DNA of 16,442 bases, taken from an uncultured bacterium (GTDB lineage Bacteria; Cloacimonadota; Cloacimonadia; Cloacimonadales; Cloacimonadaceae). The stretch spans positions 1 through 16,442 of the forward strand of contig CALDSN010000199.1 in NCBI GenBank assembly GCA_937924555.1, given 5' to 3'. The notes below the pieces were generated by a model. It ran no database searches. It saw only the letters and a list, made by a program, of their open reading frames with translations, and had not been told where the DNA came from. A program made the translations under genes and the position numbers. Positions 1 to 5,927 of the stretch are shown here, one piece after another; positions within the stretch are counted from its first letter, which is position 1; each line of letters begins with the position of its first letter.

Positions 1-1344
1 CTGTTCCCATGCTGTTGCTTGCTCGTTATCCAGATTCCGCACCTGCAAACCTGCGTGAGCCACGAATCTTTTTCCCAAAGGCAGATACCACTTAGTTCCC
101 GCCTCGGTAGCGGCATGAAGCTTATTATCAGCTCCGTTTTTATAGCGATACAGCAGGTTTAGTTGAACTCCCCGGACAGGATTATAGCCCCCCTCCACTT
201 TGGTGTAATCCCAGAAAGCACCGATACTGTTGGCATTGCTTTTCTTGATGGTTGCGGGTCTGCGAGCTCCGGGACTGATGCTTTCACCCACCAATTGCAT
301 ACCCAGCTTCTGATTCAGCATCCGGTAATACACTTCCAGCGAAGCATGGCTTTGCACCCATGTGGAATCTTGCTCATTGCGCATCAGCTTCATGTCCGCT
401 TCCACGGGGATACCCTCGATGCCTGACTCATGGTAACTGAGGCTAAGCTCCTTTTTCAGCTTGGGAACCTGCTTCCACCATAGGTTTATACCCCGGTCGC
501 TTCCCCAGAGGTTCAGGAATTGCAGCCTTATCTGTCCGGAGAACTGCAGCTTCTCATCCTTGCTACTCATGCCGAACACCCCTTCCATCAGGGTCATGCG
601 GTTTTCCTCGATGCGTATCAGCAAGCTGTTTTCGTCAATCGGCTCAATCACGCAATCCCGGATATAGCTTTTCCGACGGATGTTTTCCTCTGCCTGAGTA
701 AGCACCTCGGGGGTGATTGACTTCACGCGGGATAAACCGGAGATATTAAGCAAAGTCTTATCGCGGGTACTCTTATTCCCACGGAAGATATACTCCTTCA
801 CCCGCAGGGGTTTGCCTTCCGTGATGCCGACATATGCTGTTAAACCATCCACCAGCATCAGCGAATCAATCTGCACTTTGGCGAATAGGTAGCTCCTGCT
901 GTTATACAGCGTAAGTATTTGTTGCATAATCCCCGGCATCTGCTGCAAGCGTAATTGCTTATCCATCGGCAACAATAGGATTTGCCGCAGCTTTGCTTCG
1001 CTGAAATATTGCATCCCGCTCAAGTGAATAGTAACTTGTTCGGATGAGCTGATTTCTCTGATATTAAAGCATATCTCCATACTCTGCTCATCCAAGGGGA
1101 TAAGCTCAGGCGCAGGGATATACACATAGTAACGCCCCTGTGCCCGGAAATATGAGTATAGCCCGCTTATTGCCGCAGCGGTATCTTCGGGTTTATAGGG
1201 CTGATTTATGCTTAAGCTACAGGCTTTTTGCAGCTTGGGTATCTCCGGCGCATCAACGCCTTTGAAGCTGATTCTGCCGATATTTACTCCCGCCAATGGA
1301 CAAAGCACCGCCAGCAGGATAAATGTGGGCAGTTTGCGGAGCAT
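1..1344 (-). CDS. Omp85/BamA-family POTRA and beta-barrel outer-membrane protein, 3' end outside the window
   Basis: The frame is open for 448 codons from ATG at 1344-1342 to the left edge, so the C-terminal part is missing. Residues 1-19 form a signal peptide (MLRKLPTF then a hydrophobic run). Three POTRA-like beta-alpha-alpha-beta-beta units follow at about 20-95, 102-176 and 180-248; the third carries the typical sequence YIFRGNKSTRDKTLL. From about 250 there is alternating beta-strand sequence with a short linker (GVFGMSS) and a typical Omp85 strand (IRLQFLNLWGSDRGINL). Three POTRA domains before a barrel resemble TamA; BamA usually has five. Such proteins insert or move proteins, or lipids, at the outer membrane. 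The gene starts 5 nt after the lepA stop, so it is probably cotranscribed with lepA. The Omp85 superfamily call is fairly firm; the subfamily and substrate are open. Confidence 0.8.
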   Translation of the reverse strand, partial: MLRKLPTFILLAVLCPLAGVNIGRISFKGVDAPEIPKLQKACSLSINQPYKPEDTAAAISGLYSYFRAQGRYYVYIPAPELIPLDEQSMEICFNIREISSSEQVTIHLSGMQYFSEAKLRQILLLPMDKQLRLQQMPGIMQQILTLYNSRSYLFAKVQIDSLMLVDGLTAYVGITEGKPLRVKEYIFRGNKSTRDKTLLNISGLSRVKSITPEVLTQAEENIRRKSYIRDCVIEPIDENSLLIRIEENRMTLMEGVFGMSSKDEKLQFSGQIRLQFLNLWGSDRGINLWWKQVPKLKKELSLSYHESGIEGIPVEADMKLMRNEQDSTWVQSHASLEVYYRMLNQKLGMQLVGESISPGARRPATIKKSNANSIGAFWDYTKVEGGYNPVRGVQLNLLYRYKNGADNKLHAATEAGTKWYLPLGKRFVAHAGLQVRNLDNEQATAWEQ

Positions 1345-1349
1345 GTTGT

Positions 1350-3149
1350 TTACTCTCTATCCGCCTTCAACACTGCCAGGAAGGCTTCCTGAGGAACCGT
1401 TACCGAGCCGATTTCCTTCATCTTTTTCTTACCTTCCTTCTGTTTGTCCAGCAGCTTGCGTTTACGGGACACATCGCCACCGTAACACTTGGCAAGCACA
1501 TCCTTACGCATGGGGTTAATCGTGCTGCGGGCAATAATCTTTGCCCCAATGGAAGCTTGCAGGGCTATCTTAAAGAGGTGCCGGGGGATAACCTCGGACA
1601 GCGTTTGCGTAACGCTTTTACCCCAACTGAATGCCTTGTCCTGGTGGCAGATGAAGCTCATGGCATCCACCTTCTCACCGTTTATCAGGATGTCCACCTT
1701 AACTACCTGTGAAGGGCGATAATCCTTGAACACATAATCCAGCGAGGCATAGCCACGGCTCACGGTCTTAAGCTTGTCGTAAAAGTCGAAGATTATCTCT
1801 ATCAAGGGCATTTCATAGTGCAGTGCCACACGCTTTTCATCAATGTATTGGATGTTTTTTTGGATACCCCGGCGTTCCTGAGCCAGCTTCATAATGTTGC
1901 CGATATAGTCTGTCGGCACGATAATCTCCGTCTCCATAAAGGGTTCCAGGATGCTCTCGATGTGGTTCGGATCAGGAAAGTCTATGGGGTTATTCACCAC
2001 AATGTCTTCCCCATTCTTCAGCTTCATCAGGAAGCGCACGCTGGGTGTGGTGGCGATAATCGGGATGTTATACTCGCGCATCAGGCGTTCTTTAACAATC
2101 TCCAAATGCAGCATCCCCAGGAAACCGCAGCGGAAGCCATAGCCCAAAGCGGCAGAGCTTTCTTTTTCGTATATCAGCGAGGCATCGTTCAGTTTCAGCT
2201 TGGCGATGGACTCCACCAAGCCTTCATAATCCTCTCCGTTAATGGGGAATATTCCGCTATACACCATCGGCTTTGGCTCCATAAAGCCCGGCAGGGATTC
2301 TGCGCATCCACCCTTGGCAAGGGTTATGGTATCACCCACACGGGCATCGGCAACTTCTTTTATATTGGCAATGATGTATCCTGCTTCACCACAGGTTAAT
2401 TGGCTCTGGGGCTGGAACTTCATGCCCAGATAGCCTATCTCCTCGATGTCATATTCTTTTGCGTTGGACATCAGTTTAATCTTATCACCTTTCTTCAGGC
2501 TTCCGTCAAAGAGGCGCACCAGCACCACCACCCCGCGATACATATCGAAGTAAGAATCGAAAATAAGGGCTTGTGGTGGGGCATCTTCGTTGCCTTTGGG
2601 GGCAGGAAGTGTGGTTACCACGGCATCCAAGAGTTCTTCAATCCCGATTCCCGCTTTGGCACTAACCCGCTTGATATCCTCCGGCATACAACCCAAGATT
2701 TCCATCAGGTCATGCTCTGTACCTTCCACATCTGCCTTCAAGAGGTCAATCTTGTTCATGGCGGGCAGCAGCTCCAGATTATTCTCCAGTGCCAGATACA
2801 GGTTGCTCATGGTCTGCGCTTCAATGCCCTGCGAGGCATCCACCAGCAGGATGGCACCTTCGCAGGAAGCCAAAGCACGGGATACTTCATAGGAAAAATC
2901 CACATGACCGGGGGTGTCAATCAGGTTCAGCACATAGTCTTGCCCTTTATAATTATGCACCATCCGTATGGCATGACTTTTGATGGTAATGCCCTTTTCA
3001 CGCTCCAGGTCCATACTGTCCAACACCTGAGCCACTTCCGCTCCTTTGCCGATTACATGAGTAACCTCCAGAAAGCGGTCTGCGAGGGTGGATTTGCCAT
3101 GGTCAATGTGCGCAACGATGCAGAAGTTGCGTATAAATTCTTGCTTCAT
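1350..3149 (-). CDS. lepA: Elongation factor 4 (LepA), ribosome back-translocase GTPase
   Basis: Full-length LepA of 599 residues, the normal family size. GTPase motifs are intact: G1 AHIDHGKS at residues 13-20, switch region EKGITIKSH near 61-69, DTPGH at 78-82 and NKID at 132-135. The C-terminal LepA-specific domain is present, with CYGGDVSRKRKLLDKQKEGK followed by the usual KKMKEIGSV ending. LepA binds ribosomes and hydrolyses GTP; it helps stalled or mistranslocated ribosomes and may act in ribosome assembly. The start is supported by AAGGA at 3160-3156, 6 nt before ATG. The downstream gene is the POTRA/Omp85-like gene; in E. coli lepA is followed by lepB (signal peptidase), so the partner differs but is still envelope-related. 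The opposite-strand long frames here are shadows of its codon usage. Confidence 0.98.
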   Translation of the reverse strand: MKQEFIRNFCIVAHIDHGKSTLADRFLEVTHVIGKGAEVAQVLDSMDLEREKGITIKSHAIRMVHNYKGQDYVLNLIDTPGHVDFSYEVSRALASCEGAILLVDASQGIEAQTMSNLYLALENNLELLPAMNKIDLLKADVEGTEHDLMEILGCMPEDIKRVSAKAGIGIEELLDAVVTTLPAPKGNEDAPPQALIFDSYFDMYRGVVVLVRLFDGSLKKGDKIKLMSNAKEYDIEEIGYLGMKFQPQSQLTCGEAGYIIANIKEVADARVGDTITLAKGGCAESLPGFMEPKPMVYSGIFPINGEDYEGLVESIAKLKLNDASLIYEKESSAALGYGFRCGFLGMLHLEIVKERLMREYNIPIIATTPSVRFLMKLKNGEDIVVNNPIDFPDPNHIESILEPFMETEIIVPTDYIGNIMKLAQERRGIQKNIQYIDEKRVALHYEMPLIEIIFDFYDKLKTVSRGYASLDYVFKDYRPSQVVKVDILINGEKVDAMSFICHQDKAFSWGKSVTQTLSEVIPRHLFKIALQASIGAKIIARSTINPMRKDVLAKCYGGDVSRKRKLLDKQKEGKKKMKEIGSVTVPQEAFLAVLKADRE

Positions 3150-3198
3150 TTGATGTCCTTATCTTGCTGATAAATAGCCATATCTGTCCAATCTTGAC

Positions 3199-3204
3199 AG
3201 TATA
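3199..3204 (-). promoter_or_regulatory. Candidate -10 box of the lepA promoter
   Basis: On the minus strand TATACT lies 50-55 nt upstream of the lepA start. A TTGACA at 3236-3231 on the same strand is 26 nt further up, too far for a normal -35 box, and the hexamer at the usual 17-nt distance is poor. It is the best AT-rich -10 candidate in this leader, but the call is weak. Confidence 0.3.
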
Positions 3205-3278
3205 AACCAAATTCTGAATAAAGCAGCTTTTGTCAATCACTATCCTGTTTTGCATGGTGTCCCAATTCTAAGGACTCA

Positions 3279-3337
3279 TCATTCCCTCGTGATTCCCTCG
3301 TGACTCCCGGGTGGGATGAGGGAATCACCTGCGAGTC
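3279..3337. repeat. Palindromic intergenic repeat, copy 1
   Basis: Three 11-base units lie in tandem: ATTCCCTCGTG (3281-3291), an identical unit (3292-3302) and ACTCCCGGGTG (3303-3313). They are followed by inverted units: GAGGGAATCAC at 3318-3328 pairs perfectly with GTGATTCCCTC at 3289-3299 across an 18-base spacer, and then TGCGAGTC closes the element. The same design occurs at 15769-15836. It sits between the divergent lepA and arsR genes and is non-coding. It resembles a REP-type or MITE-like extragenic element, but no transposase is nearby. Confidence 0.8.
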
Positions 3338-3386
3338 AGCTCGGTATGAATATGGAATTTAATAGGAGAGAAAGCGCAGAAAAGCA

Positions 3387-3415
3387 TTGACAGGTTTAAC
3401 GTGGTTGGCTATTTG
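3387..3415 (+). promoter_or_regulatory. Candidate promoter of the arsenic operon
   Basis: A perfect TTGACA at 3387-3392 is followed after 17 bases by TATTTG at 3410-3415, a weak -10 box. A second AT-rich candidate, TATAAC at 3420-3425, lies 27 bases from TTGACA. The start site would fall about 25-30 nt before the arsR ATG. AAGCGCA lies 8 nt before TTGACA, exactly as at 15861-15881. Confidence 0.45.
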
Positions 3416-3428
3416 GCAATATAACCAA
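3405..3428. promoter_or_regulatory. Candidate ArsR operator
   Basis: An imperfect 24-base palindrome has outer arms TTGGCTAT (3405-3412) and ATAACCAA (3421-3428), matching at 7 of 8 positions. It covers the -10 region of the candidate arsR promoter and lies 18 nt before the arsR start. ArsR-family dimers usually bind such interrupted inverted repeats over their own promoter. That is the basis of this inference. Confidence 0.35.
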
Positions 3429-3446
3429 GTAGCTAGTGAGGTACTG

Positions 3447-3725
3447 ATGATAAATGATATTAAATATGTGCAGTTGACCAAGGTGATGAAGGCGATGGCA
3501 CACCCCACGCGCCTATTCATCCTGGACATGCTGAACGAGAAAGAGCACTGCGTATGCGAGCTACAAGAGCAAATAAACGCAGATATGTCCACCATTTCAA
3601 AGCATCTGTCCGTGCTGCGTAATGCGGGCTTGGTGGATAGCCGCAAGGTGAACAATCAGGTATTCTACCGGCTGCTATGCCCCTGTGTGTTAGACTTTTA
3701 CACCTGCATTATCAAACAAAAGTGA
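3447..3725 (+). CDS. arsR: ArsR/SmtB-family metalloregulatory repressor
   Basis: A 92-residue winged-helix repressor. The N-terminal helix ends in AMAHPTRLFILDML, typical of ArsR/SmtB. Residues 34-40 read HCVCELQ, matching the ELCVCDL-type arsenite site, with metal-binding candidates Cys35 and Cys37. The recognition helix is about 47-60 (MSTISKHLSVLRNA). Extra cysteines at 78, 80 and 87 could add a ligand or a second site. Without metal it should repress this operon; As(III) or Sb(III) binding should release it. The start at 3447 is preferred because GTGAGG ends 5 nt before ATG. A longer in-frame TTG start at 3387 would begin on the candidate -35 box and adds no family sequence. The permease follows after 7 nt. 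Confidence 0.9.
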   Translation: MINDIKYVQLTKVMKAMAHPTRLFILDMLNEKEHCVCELQEQINADMSTISKHLSVLRNAGLVDSRKVNNQVFYRLLCPCVLDFYTCIIKQK

Positions 3726-3732
3726 GGTTGTG

Positions 3733-4692
3733 ATGTTTACATGGTGGGACACCAGCACAAGATGGATTGTATATGGTTTGATGGGGCTGGACGAGAGCAA
3801 CCACTGGGCTTCTGGCTTGCAATTCTTCCTGTTCGACACCCTGAAGATATTCATCCTCTTAGCCCTGATAATAACGGTAATCACCTACATCCGCAGTTAC
3901 TTCCCTCCGCAGCGCACCAAAGAGATTCTTGCCAAACGCAAAGGGGGAACCTTCATGGGGCATATTCTGGCGGCTTTACTGGGGATAGTAACGCCTTTTT
4001 GCAGTTGTTCGGCAGTACCGCTGTTTATCGGCTTTGTGGAAGCAGGTATCCCTTTGGGGGTTACCTTCAGCTATCTGGTGGCTGCACCGATGGTTAATGA
4101 AGTGGCTTTGGGGATGCTGTATGCGATGTTCGGCTGGAAGACAGCCCTGATATATGTTGTTTCCGGAGAGTTGATTGCCATCGTCAGCGGTTTGATTATA
4201 GGGCAGTTAAAGCTGGAAAACCATTTGGAAGAGGTGTCATGCGAAAATGGCTCTCTTAACAGGGAGGATAAATATAACCAGAAACAAAGGGTTATCAATG
4301 CCATGAAGTTTACGGTAAGCGTATTGAAATACATCTATCCATACGTGCTGATAGGCATCGGTATTGGAGGATTAATGCATGGATGGATTCCCACAAATTC
4401 TTTGGCGAAATGGGCGGGGAAAGACAATCCTTTGTCGGTGCTAATTGCAGTACTCGTAGGTATTCCGCTATATTCCAATGCAGCAGGTGTTATCCCCTTG
4501 GTGCGGGAACTAACCCGTGCAGGAGTGGCAATGGGCACTTCTCTGGCGTTTATGATGGCGGTAACCGCCCTCAGTGTGCCGGAGATGATACTACTCCGCA
4601 AAGTGCTGAAACCTCGTCTGTTAGTAGCATTCGTGATGGTGGTGAGCCTTGGGATTGTGTTTACCGGATATTTGTTTAACATCATAATGTAG
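3733..4692 (+). CDS. arsP: PF03773-type permease (ArsP-like), probable arsenic efflux
   Basis: A 319-residue polytopic inner-membrane protein of the PF03773 permease family (ArsP/YraQ type). It has two halves of about four to five membrane segments each, joined by a hydrophilic loop near residues 170-188. The signature TPFCSCSAVPLFIG at 87-100 places cysteines 90 and 92 in the membrane path; GIPLYSNAAGVIPLV is the matching element in the second half. Characterised ArsP exports trivalent organoarsenicals, while other relatives move other metals. Placement between arsR and an arsenate reductase suggests arsenic export, perhaps of arsenite. GTGAGG at 3722-3727 overlaps the arsR stop and is 5 nt from ATG at 3733, better placed than the GTG at 3730. 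The exact substrate is inferred from context. Confidence 0.85.
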   Translation: MFTWWDTSTRWIVYGLMGLDESNHWASGLQFFLFDTLKIFILLALIITVITYIRSYFPPQRTKEILAKRKGGTFMGHILAALLGIVTPFCSCSAVPLFIGFVEAGIPLGVTFSYLVAAPMVNEVALGMLYAMFGWKTALIYVVSGELIAIVSGLIIGQLKLENHLEEVSCENGSLNREDKYNQKQRVINAMKFTVSVLKYIYPYVLIGIGIGGLMHGWIPTNSLAKWAGKDNPLSVLIAVLVGIPLYSNAAGVIPLVRELTRAGVAMGTSLAFMMAVTALSVPEMILLRKVLKPRLLVAFVMVVSLGIVFTGYLFNIIM

Positions 4693-4699
4693 GAGAATC

Positions 4700-5140
4700 A
4701 TGAAGAAGATATTAATCCTTTGCACAGGGAATTCATGTCGCAGCATCATGGCTGAGGCGCAGATAAACCACTATTTGTCAGATTCCTGGCAGGCGTTTTC
4801 TGCCGGAACGCATCCCTCGCAGGTACATCCACGCGCTTTGCAGGTTTTGCAGGAAAAGGGCATTGATACCTCTTACCTAAGTTCCAAAGGCATAATGGAA
4901 TTCTTTTACATGGAGGATATCGATTTGGTGGTTACTGTATGCGACCATGCAAAGGCAAACTGCCCGATTTTCCCCCGTCTGGTGAAGAGCATCCATATCG
5001 GCATTGAAGATCCTGTGATATACGGCAATGCCACTGAAGAGGAGCATTTAGCTAAGTTCCGAGCATGTAGGGATACAATAAAATCCAAGATTGTGGATCG
5101 GCTGGAAACAGAGGATATAGGTGCGGATAAAACACGATAG
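4700..5140 (+). CDS. arsC: Arsenate reductase, low-molecular-weight phosphatase fold
   Basis: A 146-residue cytoplasmic enzyme of the thioredoxin-coupled ArsC family, which reduces arsenate to arsenite. The phosphatase loop CTGNSCRS has the nucleophile Cys8 and Arg14 (C-X5-R). The redox pair sits in VVTVCDHAKANCP as Cys81 and Cys88, close to the Cys10/Cys82/Cys89 arrangement of the S. aureus enzyme. EDPVIYG near 103-109 supplies the DP general-acid aspartate (Asp104). Three correctly placed cysteines favour arsenate reductase over a plain tyrosine phosphatase. It starts 7 nt after the permease stop, and the AGGAG site overlaps that stop, so the two are coupled. Its product, arsenite, would need the adjacent permease for removal. 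Confidence 0.92.
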   Translation: MKKILILCTGNSCRSIMAEAQINHYLSDSWQAFSAGTHPSQVHPRALQVLQEKGIDTSYLSSKGIMEFFYMEDIDLVVTVCDHAKANCPIFPRLVKSIHIGIEDPVIYGNATEEEHLAKFRACRDTIKSKIVDRLETEDIGADKTR

Positions 5141-5161
5141 AGATGAAGATATGCAACAGTG

Positions 5162-5185
5162 AAACCTGTATATATGCAGGTTTTT
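5162..5185 (+). terminator. Rho-independent terminator after the arsenic operon
   Basis: AAACCTG (5162-5168) and CAGGTTT (5177-5183) form a 7-bp stem, extendable by a G-U and an A-U pair, with a short AT loop and TTTTT at 5181-5185. It begins 22 nt after the arsC stop, separating the arsenic genes from the Sel1 gene. Confidence 0.65.
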
Positions 5186-5191
5186 GCTTGA

Positions 5192-5225
5192 CTGTTTCCA
5201 AATAGCTGGAAATTGGTGGAAACAG
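5192..5225. repeat. Inverted repeat with an internal alternative arm, upstream of the Sel1 gene
   Basis: CTGTTTCCA (5192-5200) and TGGAAACAG (5217-5225) are perfect 9-base inverted arms around a 16-base spacer. The spacer contains a second TGGAAA (5207-5212), exactly 10 nt before the one in the outer arm (5217-5222). The left arm could pair with either. It lies 24 nt upstream of the Sel1 start and may be a regulator site or a switchable RNA hairpin. No clear -10/-35 pair is visible. Confidence 0.45.
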
Positions 5226-5249
5226 AATAGATATTACTATGGAGCTACC

Positions 5250-5912
5250 ATGAGGAATTTGTGCCTTATTCTTGTTATGAGCATCGTGCTTGTAAGTTTA
5301 ATCGCCGTGGAAAAGGAATCCGATGCCAAGGCAGCCTTTGAGAAGAGTCGGGTAGAAGCAGAAAGCGGAAACCCCGAAGCAGTGTACAACCTTGGGGTTA
5401 TGTACATGATGGGGCAGGGCGTTAAAATGGATCTCACCCAAGGTTACACCATGATCAGCGATGCTGCAGAGAAGGGACACCCCGCTGCCCAGAACTGGAT
5501 GGGTGATTTCTATGCAGATTATTACTCCGGTGACATGGCACAAGCGATTGGCTGGTGGAATAAAGCTGCCGTGCAAGGTGATCCAAATGCTCAATATAGT
5601 ATTGGGAAATGCCTGGATGAAGGTTTGGGAGTGGTGCAAAACCTGCCTAATGCCGTGTATTGGTATCAACAATCCGCAAACCAGAATCACAGCGACGCCA
5701 AGCTTGCCCTAAGCAAGTGTTATCAAGAAGGCAGAGGGACAAAAAAGAACATCAAAGAAGCATACTTTTGGCTACTGCTTTGTTTTCCCGGCACATGGGA
5801 TATAGGTGAAGTAAGCCTGCGCAAGCTGGAATCCTTACTTAAACCCAAGGATGTGAAGAAAATTAGATCCCGTGCACTGAAGTGGATGGATGCCCACCGA
5901 GCCGAAGCATAG
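5250..5912 (+). CDS. Exported or membrane-anchored Sel1-repeat protein
   Basis: A 220-residue protein with a hydrophobic N-terminus (residues 1-20, no clear Ala-X-Ala cleavage site) and about four Sel1-like helical repeats at roughly 42-76, 77-111, 112-147 and 148-180. The repeats show the usual A.Y.LG..Y..G.GV pattern, for example AVYNLGVMYMMGQGV. Sel1 repeats are protein-interaction scaffolds; the partner cannot be read from sequence. The start at 5250 is chosen because GGAG (5241-5244) lies 5 nt upstream and the hydrophobic segment begins right there; the longer frame from TTG at 5184 lacks this. It stands alone behind the arsenic operon terminator and converges with the lipoprotein gene, with 15 nt between the stops. 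Confidence 0.85.
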   Translation: MRNLCLILVMSIVLVSLIAVEKESDAKAAFEKSRVEAESGNPEAVYNLGVMYMMGQGVKMDLTQGYTMISDAAEKGHPAAQNWMGDFYADYYSGDMAQAIGWWNKAAVQGDPNAQYSIGKCLDEGLGVVQNLPNAVYWYQQSANQNHSDAKLALSKCYQEGRGTKKNIKEAYFWLLLCFPGTWDIGEVSLRKLESLLKPKDVKKIRSRALKWMDAHRAEA

Positions 5913-5927
5913 ACCAACCAGCTAAAA

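Noticed and set aside
1818..3170. Long plus-strand frames of 193 and 256 codons
   Set aside because: They lie wholly or almost wholly antisense to the intact lepA gene; the sequence has no domain pattern, and LepA motifs fully explain the region.
3281..3313. Possible CRISPR array from tandem units
   Set aside because: Units are 11 bases with no spacers and turn into inverted units; no cas genes are present.
3387..3446. Extended N-terminus of ArsR starting at TTG 3387
   Set aside because: It would start on the candidate -35 box, lacks a ribosome site and adds 20 residues outside the family; ATG 3447 has a well-spaced GTGAGG.
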